Source: VFJQ01 sp044226525
Lineage (GTDB): Bacteria > Verrucomicrobiota > Verrucomicrobiia > Chthoniobacterales > Chthoniobacteraceae
Reading direction: 5' to 3'
Assembly: GCA_044226525.1 (NCBI GenBank)
Contig: JBGAGV010000010.1
Coordinates: forward strand, 62,001-126,000
DNA: 64,000 nt
Part shown: positions 1 through 8,019 of the stretch, one piece after another
Layout of the letters: every line of letters starts with the position of its first letter
Position numbering within the stretch: position 1 is the stretch's first letter
Translations under genes and position numbers: made by a program
The notes under the pieces: generated by a model
Told to the model about the DNA's origin: nothing
Seen by the model: only the letters and a program-made list of their open reading frames with translations
Database searches by the model: none

Positions 1-333
1 CAACGCTGCTGGAATCACACCACCCGCGAGGCGGTGGCGAAGTGCCCGGAGTGCGGCCGTTTTTTCTGCCGCGAATGCGTGGTCGAGCATTCGGACCGGC
101 TCATCTGCAATGCGTGTCTCGCGCGGGAGCAAGGCGCGAAGGAAAAGCCGAAGCGGCGGCTGAGTTTCGCCCCGGTGCTGCAAGCCGGCGCCGCGGTGCT
201 CGGCCTGATCTTTGCGTGGATTCTCTTTTTTAGCGCGGGCCGGATGCTGCTCGACGTGCCCGATCAATTCCACGCCGACACGCTTTGGAAGCGGACGATG
301 GGGGATGATTTTCACGACGGCTACCATCCATGA
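1..333 (+). CDS. Zinc-finger membrane protein (5' end outside window)
   Basis: The frame is open from base 1 and ends at TGA 331-333, so the true start is probably upstream of the window. A GTG at 34 would split the zinc-binding module and is unlikely to be the start. The N-terminal part shows the spacing Cys-x-x-His, then Cys-x-x-Cys, Cys-x-x-Cys, His and Cys-x-x-Cys, as in B-box or zinc-ribbon modules. A basic stretch (KEKPKRR) and one hydrophobic segment (LGLIFAWILFF) follow, so the zinc module probably faces the cytoplasm. The stop overlaps the start of the DUF4129 gene by ATGA (330-333), which places it in the MoxR/DUF58 operon. The metal binding is read from the motif; the function is unknown. 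Confidence 0.7.
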   Translation, partial: QRCWNHTTREAVAKCPECGRFFCRECVVEHSDRLICNACLAREQGAKEKPKRRLSFAPVLQAGAAVLGLIFAWILFFSAGRMLLDVPDQFHADTLWKRTMGDDFHDGYHP

Positions 334-1946
334 GCACCGCCCGCCAACGCCGACGCGCCGGCACCCCGGCGCTCGATCTGATCGAGGAAGCCGTGGCGTT
401 GCTGCGCCGCACGCCGGCGTCCGCGCATCTCGCCTATTACGTGGGTGCGGTGCCATTCTGGCTCGGGCTGCTTTACTTTGTGTCGGACATGGGGCGCGAC
501 GCTTACGCGGCCTCGCAGCTCACCGACTGGTCGCTGGGGCTGGCCCTGCTCTACGTCTGGAAGAAGTCGTGGCAGACCATTTCAGCGGCGAAACTCCGCG
601 CCACGCTCGCCGGGGTGCCGGACGAGCCTTGGACGGCAGGCCGCATCGCGCGCACCGTGGCCACGCAGGCGGCGATTCAGCCGTGGGGGTTGCTGCTGCG
701 TCCCATGGCGGCCGTGATCACCCTGCCCTTCGTGTGGGTCTCCGGCTTTTTCCAGAACGCGACGATCCTCGGAGATGGCACGCCCCACTCGCAATCGCTG
801 GCCAACCGGTGCGTGGCCCAGGCGAAACTCTGGCCGGGGCAGGCGCACATCTGCGTCTCGCTGGTGCTGGTCTTTACGATCTTCGTGTGGGTCAACATCG
901 TGGTGGCGCTCGGAGCCTTGCCTTCCATGCTGAAGATGCTTTTCGGCATCGAGACGGTGTATTCGCGCAGCGGCATGGCTTTCATGAACACGACGTTTTT
1001 TGCGGCGAGCTTTGCGCTCACGTCGCTGGCGGTCGATCCGCTGCGGAAGGCGGTCTTCGTGCTGCGTTGTTTCCAAGGTGCGTCGCGGCATTCCGGCGAA
1101 GACCTCACCGCGGAGTTGCAGCGCTTTGCGCGGGCTTCCCTTGCGGCCGCGGCTCTGCTGCTCTTTTCGCCAGTCGCTCATTCCGCGGACAAGCCGGAGC
1201 AGCCCGAGACGACCCGCGCGGCGCAGATCGACCGGCGGATCGGGGAAGTCCTCGAGCGCCGGGAATACGCGTGGCGTGCGCCCCGCGAAAAAGAAGCGCC
1301 CTCGAAAAAACCAGCCTGGCTGGAACAGTGGCTCAGCGAAGCCGGCAAGACCTTGGAAAAATGGGGCAGCGCCTTTTTCCGGCAGCTCGGCCGGTTCCTG
1401 CGCTGGATGGGAAGGCTATTTAATCCACCGAAAATCTCGACGCCCAGCGGCCCGGCCATCGACTGGGTCGGCCTCAGCAAGGCCGTGCTGGTGCTCGTCG
1501 TCATCGCGCTGATCGGCGTGCTCGGCTGGGCGCTCCTGCGCGGCTGGCGGCCCCGGCGGAAACCCGCCGTCATCGCCGCCGCGGCGCCGATCATGCCCGA
1601 CCTGCGTTCGGACGATGTGGTGGCCGATCAACTCCCCGAAGACGGCTGGCTGACGCTGGCACGCGAGCACGCGGCCCGTGGCGAACTCTCGCTCGCCCTG
1701 CGCGCCGCGTGGCTCGCCGGCCTTGCTCATCTCGGCCAGCGCGAACTCATTCGCATCGCCCGGCACAAATCGAATCGCGACTATGAGCGCGAACTGCGCC
1801 GACGCGCCCGCGATCGCGCGCCGTTGCTGGCCGCCTTCGACGACAACCTGCTCTCGGTCGAACGCTCGTGGTATGGCCGGCACGAAGTGAACGCAGACGG
1901 CTTCGAGGCGTTTCAACGGAACCTGGAGAGGATTCGGCAATCGTGA
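330..1946 (+). CDS. DUF4129 domain membrane protein
   Basis: This is a 538-residue membrane protein. The N-terminal half has several hydrophobic segments (for example ALLYVWKKSW and LVLVFTIFVWVNIVVAL). A charged periplasmic-looking middle follows, then one more membrane segment (AVLVLVVIALIGVLGWALL). The last 100 residues match the DUF4129 pattern: helical pairs, the motif SNRDYERELRRR, and a terminal SVERSWYGRHEV similar to the family's FerxWYG signature. DUF4129 proteins are usually found next to MoxR and DUF58 genes, as here. The ATG start overlaps the upstream stop (ATGA), and its own stop overlaps the next start (GTGA). The biochemical role of the family is not established; a part in an envelope-associated MoxR/vWA complex is inferred from context. 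Confidence 0.8.
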   Translation: MSTARQRRRAGTPALDLIEEAVALLRRTPASAHLAYYVGAVPFWLGLLYFVSDMGRDAYAASQLTDWSLGLALLYVWKKSWQTISAAKLRATLAGVPDEPWTAGRIARTVATQAAIQPWGLLLRPMAAVITLPFVWVSGFFQNATILGDGTPHSQSLANRCVAQAKLWPGQAHICVSLVLVFTIFVWVNIVVALGALPSMLKMLFGIETVYSRSGMAFMNTTFFAASFALTSLAVDPLRKAVFVLRCFQGASRHSGEDLTAELQRFARASLAAAALLLFSPVAHSADKPEQPETTRAAQIDRRIGEVLERREYAWRAPREKEAPSKKPAWLEQWLSEAGKTLEKWGSAFFRQLGRFLRWMGRLFNPPKISTPSGPAIDWVGLSKAVLVLVVIALIGVLGWALLRGWRPRRKPAVIAAAAPIMPDLRSDDVVADQLPEDGWLTLAREHAARGELSLALRAAWLAGLAHLGQRELIRIARHKSNRDYERELRRRARDRAPLLAAFDDNLLSVERSWYGRHEVNADGFEAFQRNLERIRQS

Positions 1947-3313
1947 GGGAAATCCGCCTGGCCAATGACGAAGCTCGAAACGTTCCGCGCCCGCGCGTGA
2001 GCGGACTTTCGCGACGGAGCTTCGTCATTCGTCATTCGAGCCTCTCCCGCGGTCGCACCCGCTGGCCGGTCCTCTTCGCTCTCGCCCTCGCCGCGATCCT
2101 CACCATCGGCCTCCTGCACCTTTTCGAGCTGCGCTACGAGCGGGGCGACGTGTATCCCGCGCACTCCACGCTGCGGGCCGATCCGTTGGGAGCGAAGGTG
2201 ATTTTCGATGTGCTCGGCGGGATGCCGGGTTACGAGGCACAGCGCAACTTCCGTCCACTTATCCGGCTCAAACCCAGGCAACCGGTGACCCTCATCTATG
2301 CGGGCGTCAGTTTCGAGTCCCGCTGGGGAGAAGATGAGCTGGCTGAGTTTGAATCGCTCGTCAACACGGGCTCGCGGGCGGTGTTTGCATTTCAGCGCGA
2401 ATTCAAGACGACCAACACCCAGCGCCTCGGCACGGCCACGCCCAAACCGAAGATCCGGCTCGGACGAAAGAAAAGCACACCCGCGCCGACGCCCACCCCG
2501 ATCCCCGGCGTCGGACCGCAGCCGACGCCCACGCCTTCGAGCACGGCGGACGACGACGAAGGCATCGCCTTCAGCACGGCGGCGAAACGCTGGGGCTTTG
2601 CCTTCGATCTCGCACAGGATGAAGAGCGTGAGGTCGTCCAGGGCACCGCGGAGCGCACGGAAGAGGCGGGCGATGTGGAGGCGACGCTTCCGTGGCACAG
2701 CGCGCTTTATTTCAAGGGACTCGGTCCGCAGTGGCGTGTGCTTTACCGTTGTAACGGTGTGCCCGTGGTGCTGGAGCGCGATTACGGCAAAGGCAGCCTC
2801 GTGCTCGCCAGCGACAGCTTCTTCCTCACCAATGAAGCGCTGCGCACGGCACGCGCGCCGAAATTGCTCGCGCGGGTGGTCGGCCCACCACGCACGGTCG
2901 TCTTCGATGAAGAACACCTCGGCGTGACGGAAAACATGAATCTCGCCGGACTCGCCCGGAAACATGGGCTCGAGGGAGCGTTACTCACCACGCTGCTGGT
3001 GATCGCCTTGTTCGTCTGGAAAAATGCGGTTCCTTTTCTCCCCGCGCAGAGACGGCGCGAAGGCTACGAAGGCGAAGTCAGCGGCGCGGATGCAACGGAA
3101 GGTTTTGTGAACCTGCTGCGCCGCAGCGTCGGCGCTGGGCAAATTTTGAAGACCTGCGCCGACGCCTGGCGCAAGGCGCAGGGCCGGCGGCTGCGCCCGG
3201 AGGAACTCGCGCACGTCGAGACCGTCCTGCGCGCCGACGGTGAACGCGGGCTCTTCGGAAAAAACGCGGCGGCGGCTTACCGAACGATTGCGGAAGGGCT
3301 CAAACGCCGATGA
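1943..3313 (+). CDS. DUF4350 domain membrane protein
   Basis: I chose GTG 1943 because it overlaps the upstream stop as GTGA and gives 456 residues. Residues 1-40 come largely from a hairpin repeat (see 1964-2040) and look foreign. A membrane segment follows at about 41-60 (WPVLFALALAAILTIGLLHL). The DUF4350-like part then begins with YPAHSTLRADPLGAKVIFD, the segment that in this family precedes a GATase-like fold. A Pro/Thr-rich linker lies near residues 178-200, and a second membrane segment (LLTTLLVIALFVW) lies near 345. DUF4350 proteins occur in MoxR/DUF58 operons. The start is uncertain: the repeat may have replaced the original N-terminus, and no ATG is present before the first membrane segment. 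Confidence 0.75.
   Translation: MREIRLANDEARNVPRPRVSGLSRRSFVIRHSSLSRGRTRWPVLFALALAAILTIGLLHLFELRYERGDVYPAHSTLRADPLGAKVIFDVLGGMPGYEAQRNFRPLIRLKPRQPVTLIYAGVSFESRWGEDELAEFESLVNTGSRAVFAFQREFKTTNTQRLGTATPKPKIRLGRKKSTPAPTPTPIPGVGPQPTPTPSSTADDDEGIAFSTAAKRWGFAFDLAQDEEREVVQGTAERTEEAGDVEATLPWHSALYFKGLGPQWRVLYRCNGVPVVLERDYGKGSLVLASDSFFLTNEALRTARAPKLLARVVGPPRTVVFDEEHLGVTENMNLAGLARKHGLEGALLTTLLVIALFVWKNAVPFLPAQRRREGYEGEVSGADATEGFVNLLRRSVGAGQILKTCADAWRKAQGRRLRPEELAHVETVLRADGERGLFGKNAAAAYRTIAEGLKRR
1964..2040. repeat. Hairpin repeat inserted in frame in the DUF4350 gene
   Basis: A 13-bp arm (AATGACGAAGCTC, 1964-1976) is matched exactly by its reverse complement at 2017-2029. The loop contains a smaller hairpin (CGAAA..TTCCGC against GCGGA..TTTCG). 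A tandem TCGTCAT TCGTCAT follows, to 2040. The element is translated as part of the N-terminal extension of the DUF4350 protein. Its structure resembles miniature palindromic elements rather than coding sequence. Confidence 0.65.
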
Positions 3314-3369
3314 GTATTTTGATCGGCCCCATCCGACCCGCCTGACCAATACGCCTTATCCACCCAACT

Positions 3370-4329
3370 ATGACCACCGACACCATCAAAGACCTCCTCC
3401 AGCGCGCACGCGGCGAAGTGCGCAAGGTGATCATCGGCCAGGAAGCCGTGATCGATCAGGCGCTCATCGCCATCGCCACGGGCAACCACGCGCTCATCGA
3501 AGGTGTGCCGGGGGTGGCGAAGACGCTGCTCGTGCGCACGCTGGCGCGAGTGCTCGGGTGCGAATACAACCGCATCCAATTCACACCCGACCTGATGCCG
3601 GCGGACATCACGGGCACGACGATCTACGACATGCAGCGCGGTGAATTTCAGCTCGTGCGCGGACCGATCTTCACCACGTTTTTGCTGGCCGATGAAATCA
3701 ATCGTGCGCCCGCCAAGACGCAGTCCGCGCTGCTCCAGGCCATGCAGGAACGGCGCGTGACGATCGATCGCGAAACCCACACGCTGAACGCGAGCTTCAC
3801 CGTGTTTGCCACGCAAAACCCGGTCGAATACGAAGGCACCTATCCGTTGCCCGAAGCTCAAAAAGATCGTTTCATGCTCAAGATCGCGATGAGCGTGCCG
3901 GAGCGCGACGAAGAACTGGAACTCGCGCGGCGCATGCTGGGCTCGGATTCGCCGGAAGCCGCGCTCGCCGCGGGCAGTGTGCAGCCGGTGATTTCCGAGG
4001 CCGATCTCGCCGGAGCCCGCGCCGCCCTGGGAGCCATCACCATGCGCGAGGAACTGGTCGCTTATGTCGTCGATATCATCCGCGCCACGCGGCAGAGCGA
4101 CTTCGTGCTGGTGGGCGCGGGTCCGCGCGCGACGCAGGCTCTGCTGCTCGCCAGCCGGGCGGCGGCAGCGATCGCCGGGCGCGATTTCGTGACGCCCGAC
4201 GACGTGAAATCGCTCACCGCTCCCGTCATCGGCCACCGCCTCGTCCTGCGCCCCGAATACGAACTGGAAGGCGTGACCATCGCTGAAGTCGTCGGCAAGG
4301 TCCTCGAACAGGTCACCGTGCCGCGATGA
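3370..4329 (+). CDS. MoxR family AAA+ ATPase
   Basis: The protein has 319 residues, the usual size for MoxR. Walker A is GVPGVAKT at 45-52, and the MoxR-type signature FTPDLMPADITGT is at 71-83. Walker B is LLADE at 105-109, followed by the family's INRAPAKTQSALLQAMQERRV segment, which extends past residue 109. The C-terminal lid domain contains LLLASRAAAAIAGRDFVTPDDV. MoxR ATPases act as chaperones, often for vWA- or DUF58-type partners encoded next door, as here. It lies 56 bp after the DUF4350 gene and 16 bp before the DUF58 gene. Confidence 0.93.
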   Translation: MTTDTIKDLLQRARGEVRKVIIGQEAVIDQALIAIATGNHALIEGVPGVAKTLLVRTLARVLGCEYNRIQFTPDLMPADITGTTIYDMQRGEFQLVRGPIFTTFLLADEINRAPAKTQSALLQAMQERRVTIDRETHTLNASFTVFATQNPVEYEGTYPLPEAQKDRFMLKIAMSVPERDEELELARRMLGSDSPEAALAAGSVQPVISEADLAGARAALGAITMREELVAYVVDIIRATRQSDFVLVGAGPRATQALLLASRAAAAIAGRDFVTPDDVKSLTAPVIGHRLVLRPEYELEGVTIAEVVGKVLEQVTVPR

Positions 4330-4345
4330 GAAGGCGAACCCGCCA

Positions 4346-5671
4346 ATGATCTTCCCCACCACACGCCTCATCCTCTTCGCGGCGGTGATTCTGCCGCCGT
4401 TCGCCGCGCTTGCCGCGGTGTGGCCAGCGGCGGCTTTGATTGCCGCGCTGCTGGCGGGAGGATTGGCGTTGGTCGCGTTGCTCGACGCACTGCGCGCACC
4501 AGCGGCGCTGCGGACTCTGCGCGTCGAAACGCCCGAGACCGTGCGTCTGCACAAGGGGCGTGACGGGTCGTTTGAGCTGAAGTTCGTCCGCGAACGCTCA
4601 GGGCCGCGCCAGGTGCGAGTGGGCTGCGCGCTCCCGGCGTCCATCACGTCACCGGATGAAGTGCGCGATGTGCAACTGCCGGGCGAAGCGCTCAGTGCCA
4701 CGATGGCGTGGCCGTGCACGCCGACGGAACGCGGCTTGTTCCACCCGGAAGCGCTCGTGCTCGAAACGGTCTCGCCGCTGGGACTGTGGACATGGCGCGA
4801 ACGCCGGCATCCGGCGATGGATCTGCGCGTGTATCCCGATCTGCTCGCGGAGCGTCAGCGGGTAGCGGCGCTCTTTCTCCGCCGCGGCATGCTCGGTTCG
4901 CACACCCAGCGCCGCGCGGGGCAGGGTCGCGAGTTCGAGAAGCTGCGGGAATTTCTGCCCGGCGACAGTCTCGCAGACGTCCACTGGAAAGCCTCAGCGA
5001 AGCGCGGCCACCTCGTTACGAAGATCCACCAGATCGAACGCTCGCACGAAGTGTATGTCGTCGTCGATGCCTCGCGCCTTTCCGCGCGCACGGTCACCGG
5101 GGGAGTAAACGCACTGGAGCGTTACGTCACCGCCGCGCTGATTCTCGGAGCCGCGGCCGAACGGCAGGGCGATCAATTCGGCCTGGTCACATTCAGCGAC
5201 CGCGTGCTCACCTTCCTCCGCGCACGCGCCGGCCAGGCTCATTTCGATACCTGCCGCGACCGGCTCTACACGCTCCAGCCGCAACCCGTGACGCCCGATT
5301 TCGAGGAGCTGTGCGCCTTCCTCCGCACGCGGCTGACCAAGCGCGCCCTCGTGATTTTTCTCACCGCGCTGGATGACCCGTTTCTCGCCGAGAGCTTCGT
5401 CACCTCCACACAGCTTCTCGCGCGGCAGCACCTCATCCTCGCCAACATGATGCGTCCGCCCGGGGTGCGTCCGGTCTTCGAAAACACCGAGGTGCAAAAG
5501 GTGGACGATCTCTACCGCGAACTCGGCGGCCATTTACAGTGGGAAAAACTGCGCGAACTCGAAGGCGTCCTTCGCCGCCGCGGCATCCGCTTCGCACTGC
5601 TCGACCCGATCATGATCGCTGCCCAGCTGGTGAAACAACACGCCGACGTTCGCCAGCGCGAGCTGATTTAA
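4346..5671 (+). CDS. DUF58 domain protein
   Basis: This 441-residue protein begins with two membrane segments in the first 50 residues. A beta-rich region follows, then the DUF58 core around residues 190-240: EFEKLREFLPGD, ADVHWKASAKRGHL and a run ending EVYVVVDASR. The last of these begins a vWA-like fold (hhhhDxS). DUF58 proteins pair with MoxR ATPases, and the gene follows moxR directly. It is the last gene of this operon; the next gene is convergent and ends 57 bp downstream. Assignment to the family is secure; the cellular role is not. Confidence 0.88.
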   Translation: MIFPTTRLILFAAVILPPFAALAAVWPAAALIAALLAGGLALVALLDALRAPAALRTLRVETPETVRLHKGRDGSFELKFVRERSGPRQVRVGCALPASITSPDEVRDVQLPGEALSATMAWPCTPTERGLFHPEALVLETVSPLGLWTWRERRHPAMDLRVYPDLLAERQRVAALFLRRGMLGSHTQRRAGQGREFEKLREFLPGDSLADVHWKASAKRGHLVTKIHQIERSHEVYVVVDASRLSARTVTGGVNALERYVTAALILGAAAERQGDQFGLVTFSDRVLTFLRARAGQAHFDTCRDRLYTLQPQPVTPDFEELCAFLRTRLTKRALVIFLTALDDPFLAESFVTSTQLLARQHLILANMMRPPGVRPVFENTEVQKVDDLYRELGGHLQWEKLRELEGVLRRRGIRFALLDPIMIAAQLVKQHADVRQRELI

Positions 5672-5728
5672 AGTGGTGTGCGGTTTTGAGCGCCGCCGCT
5701 TTTCCACAGCCTAAAGCCTGGACCCCAA

Positions 5729-6184
5729 CTAACCGCCGCTGCCGGGGGGAGCGGTAAAGTAACGGATGCGCCGGGAGAAAACGAGCCAGCTTCCCGCGCT
5801 GAAAAGACACGTGATGGCGGTGCCTACCAATTTCACGCCGGAGCCGTGGGCCTCGGTGGGACTGCCGAGGAGGAAAAGCAGGAACACACCGAAGAGCGCT
5901 CCGGAACTAAACACGGCGCCGACAAAAACGTAGTGCGCCCAGTTCTGCCGCGTCCACACGGCCGCGAAAAGCAATACCATCGTGACCGCAAACCCAAAGG
6001 AAATGCCCACCAGCGCCGGCCAGCGGCTGCGGCCGTGGTCGGTGAGGGAAAACGATACGAGTGCGACCGCGGCACTCAGGATCAACGCCAGCACACCGAG
6101 AAGCTGAATTCGCGCCTGCTGCTTGCGCCGCGCATGGCGGCGACTCCCTTCGGAGGGCGTGGAGGAGGAAGCGGGGGAGCTCAT
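5729..6184 (-). CDS. Small four-helix membrane protein, unknown function
   Basis: The product has 151 residues. A polar N-terminus rich in Ser and Pro is followed by a basic patch (RRHARRKQQAR) and four hydrophobic segments: LLGVLALILSAAVALVSF, LVGISFGFAVTMVLLFAAV, YVFVGAVFSSGALFGVFLLF and a last one around LVGTAITCLFSAGSWLVF. The basic patch before the first helix suggests a cytoplasmic N-terminus. I recognise no family. It lies 9 bp downstream of the cytochrome/sugar-dehydrogenase-like gene on the same strand, so the two are probably co-transcribed. It could be an accessory membrane protein of that enzyme, but nothing in the sequence shows this. Confidence 0.7.
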   Translation of the reverse strand: MSSPASSSTPSEGSRRHARRKQQARIQLLGVLALILSAAVALVSFSLTDHGRSRWPALVGISFGFAVTMVLLFAAVWTRQNWAHYVFVGAVFSSGALFGVFLLFLLGSPTEAHGSGVKLVGTAITCLFSAGSWLVFSRRIRYFTAPPGSGG

Positions 6185-6193
6185 GCGTGCAGG

Positions 6194-7843
6194 TTACGGA
6201 GCCGCGGCGGAAAGTTCAATGATTCGTCCCGGCAACCAGCCGAGCTTTTCGCGGAAATTCGTAGGGCGCGTGTATTCCATGATGAACGCCCGGCCCGGGC
6301 CGGCGCGGACGATATCGATGGGACGGCCGAGCGGAGCGAGGACCGTGGTCGTGTGTGCGATCCACCCGTCTCCGGCGCGCTCGACTTTCACCGCAAGCAC
6401 GTCGAAGCCGACATCCTCCGGCGCAGCGGGCGGGCCGAGGAGGTTGCCGAAACGCCCGATGAGAAAACTGCGGCGCAGCGGCGCGGGCCAGTCGTCGCCA
6501 CACCAGATCATGCCCGCGGGACTGGAGTGCGCGTCGAAGGTCGCGAGCGGTTTGTCCGATGAGCCACCTCCGGCAGGGCCGACATTGCGCACGGGGGGCG
6601 TAAATTCGAGTTCAGCCGGAGGCGGGGGCGTGTGCGCGTAGGGCGACCCGGGTTTCACGGGCCAATCGGAAAATTGATACGGAAAGCCGTAGTGCCGGCC
6701 CGGCACAATCGCGTCCATTTCCTCGGCGGAATTCGCATCCGGGCCATTACTCACGGTGAAGAGCTTCCCGTCGCCATCCCACGCGAAACTCCACGCATTG
6801 CGAATGCCCCGCGCGACGACTTCGATCTTCGGCTGCTCGGATTGCGGATCGAGTTTCCACAGGCACGCGGTGATATCGGTCTCACCTCCCTTGGAAAACT
6901 TCGGGTCGTTCCCCGTTTCGCCACCGTCAGTGCGGGAACCGCTGTTCACATAGAGCATTCCGTCCGGGCCAAAACCGAGACCATTGACGGCGTGATTGTA
7001 AGGTCCGACGCCCCACGGATACCGCACCCGAAACCAAGGGCGTGGCTGGATCGGGTGGCCATCCGCCTGCGCAGTCGTGCGCCAGATGGTGACTTCATTC
7101 GTCACGAACTCGACTTCTTTGGTGATGCGCTCGTTCGTGACGAGATAGAGCCGGCCATCGCTGGCTTGCGTCATCCCGACGGCGGTGAGATCGCGAGGTT
7201 GCTCGCCGAGGTAATCGACCGCCCGAATCAACGGCTGAAGGGCACCGTTCGCCGCGTCGAGAAAGTAGATCGAGCCCTTTTGCGAAAGGACGTAAACAGT
7301 GGCCCCATCGCCCCGCGCCGCGAGGCGAGTGCACGGCTCCGGCAACGGCGCCACTTCGCGCACGCGCCAGCCCTCGGGCGGCTGAGGCAGGGGCTGAAAC
7401 GATGCGGCTTTCACGAGGTCTTCGTAGGTCTTGAATCGGGTGCGAGCGCGCACCTGCCGCGCTTCCTCCGGCGTCGCGGCGGGAGCGGAGTTGCCCCACG
7501 AATTGGCGATGTAGGTGAAAACATCGGCGACCTGGGCATCGTCGAGCACCTGCGCGGGCATGACGTTTACGTAGGTCTGCCCTTTCACGGTGATGCCGCC
7601 TTCGAGCCCTTCGCACAGCACCCGCATGGTGCGGACACGATCGGCTTTCAGCCAGTCGCTCTCCGCGAGCGGCGGATACACGGGAGGAACGCCGGTTCCA
7701 TTGAGCTGATGGCAAAGCGCGCATTTCTCCGCGTAGAGCCGCTCGCCGCGCTGCATCTGCGCAGGCTCGGGTGCGGCGAGGGCGAGGGCGGGGAGAACGA
7801 GGAGGAGGCGCAGGAAGGACACGGTGCGAACGTAGTGCGGCAC
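6194..7843 (-). CDS. Cytochrome c fused to PQQ/sorbosone dehydrogenase-like propeller
   Basis: This is a 549-residue exported protein with a signal peptide (LRLLLVLPALALA). A small cytochrome c domain comes first, with the heme motif CALCH at residues 41-45. The rest, from about residue 175, is a beta-propeller of the glucose/sorbosone dehydrogenase type, with blade-like stretches such as GLGFGPDGMLYVNSGSRTD, GIRNAWSFAWDGDGKLFTVS and GRHYGFPYQFSDWP. Such proteins oxidise sugars or alcohols in the periplasm and pass electrons to heme. The order here, heme first and propeller second, fits the cytochrome-dehydrogenase fusions common in Verrucomicrobiota and Planctomycetota. The substrate cannot be read from the sequence. 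Confidence 0.8.
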   Translation of the reverse strand: MPHYVRTVSFLRLLLVLPALALAAPEPAQMQRGERLYAEKCALCHQLNGTGVPPVYPPLAESDWLKADRVRTMRVLCEGLEGGITVKGQTYVNVMPAQVLDDAQVADVFTYIANSWGNSAPAATPEEARQVRARTRFKTYEDLVKAASFQPLPQPPEGWRVREVAPLPEPCTRLAARGDGATVYVLSQKGSIYFLDAANGALQPLIRAVDYLGEQPRDLTAVGMTQASDGRLYLVTNERITKEVEFVTNEVTIWRTTAQADGHPIQPRPWFRVRYPWGVGPYNHAVNGLGFGPDGMLYVNSGSRTDGGETGNDPKFSKGGETDITACLWKLDPQSEQPKIEVVARGIRNAWSFAWDGDGKLFTVSNGPDANSAEEMDAIVPGRHYGFPYQFSDWPVKPGSPYAHTPPPPAELEFTPPVRNVGPAGGGSSDKPLATFDAHSSPAGMIWCGDDWPAPLRRSFLIGRFGNLLGPPAAPEDVGFDVLAVKVERAGDGWIAHTTTVLAPLGRPIDIVRAGPGRAFIMEYTRPTNFREKLGWLPGRIIELSAAAP

Positions 7844-7897
7844 CGATCAGCGAAGCAAAATGAAAGCGCAATGGTCCGAGATGGCTGTAGCGGCAAA

Positions 7898-8011
7898 GTG
7901 GCTCACGTTGTCCTCAACGTGAGGCCTGCGCGGCGCGCACCGCGCGAAATATTCAGTCAGCACGCTGAGCGCGGAGGGTTTGGATTCACGTTGGGGGACA
8001 ACGTGAGCCAC
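7898..8011. repeat. 114-bp inverted-repeat element with nested hairpins
   Basis: The left arm (7898-7923, GTGGCTCACGTTGTCCTCAA and onward) pairs with the right arm (7985-8011), whose reverse complement differs only by one extra base and one or two mismatches. Each arm contains its own palindrome (CACGTTG / CAACGTG), so it can fold as one long stem or as two small hairpins. The spacer is about 60 bp. It lies between two genes on the minus strand, 9 bp after the stop codon of the upstream gene, where it could shape the 3' end of that mRNA. Confidence 0.75.
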
Positions 8012-8019
8012 GGGATCCG

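Noticed and set aside
5672..5728. Small repeat or terminator between the DUF58 gene and the convergent membrane-protein gene
   Set aside because: The GCGG/CCGC pairings are short and interrupted; I cannot support either a terminator or a repeat from one copy.
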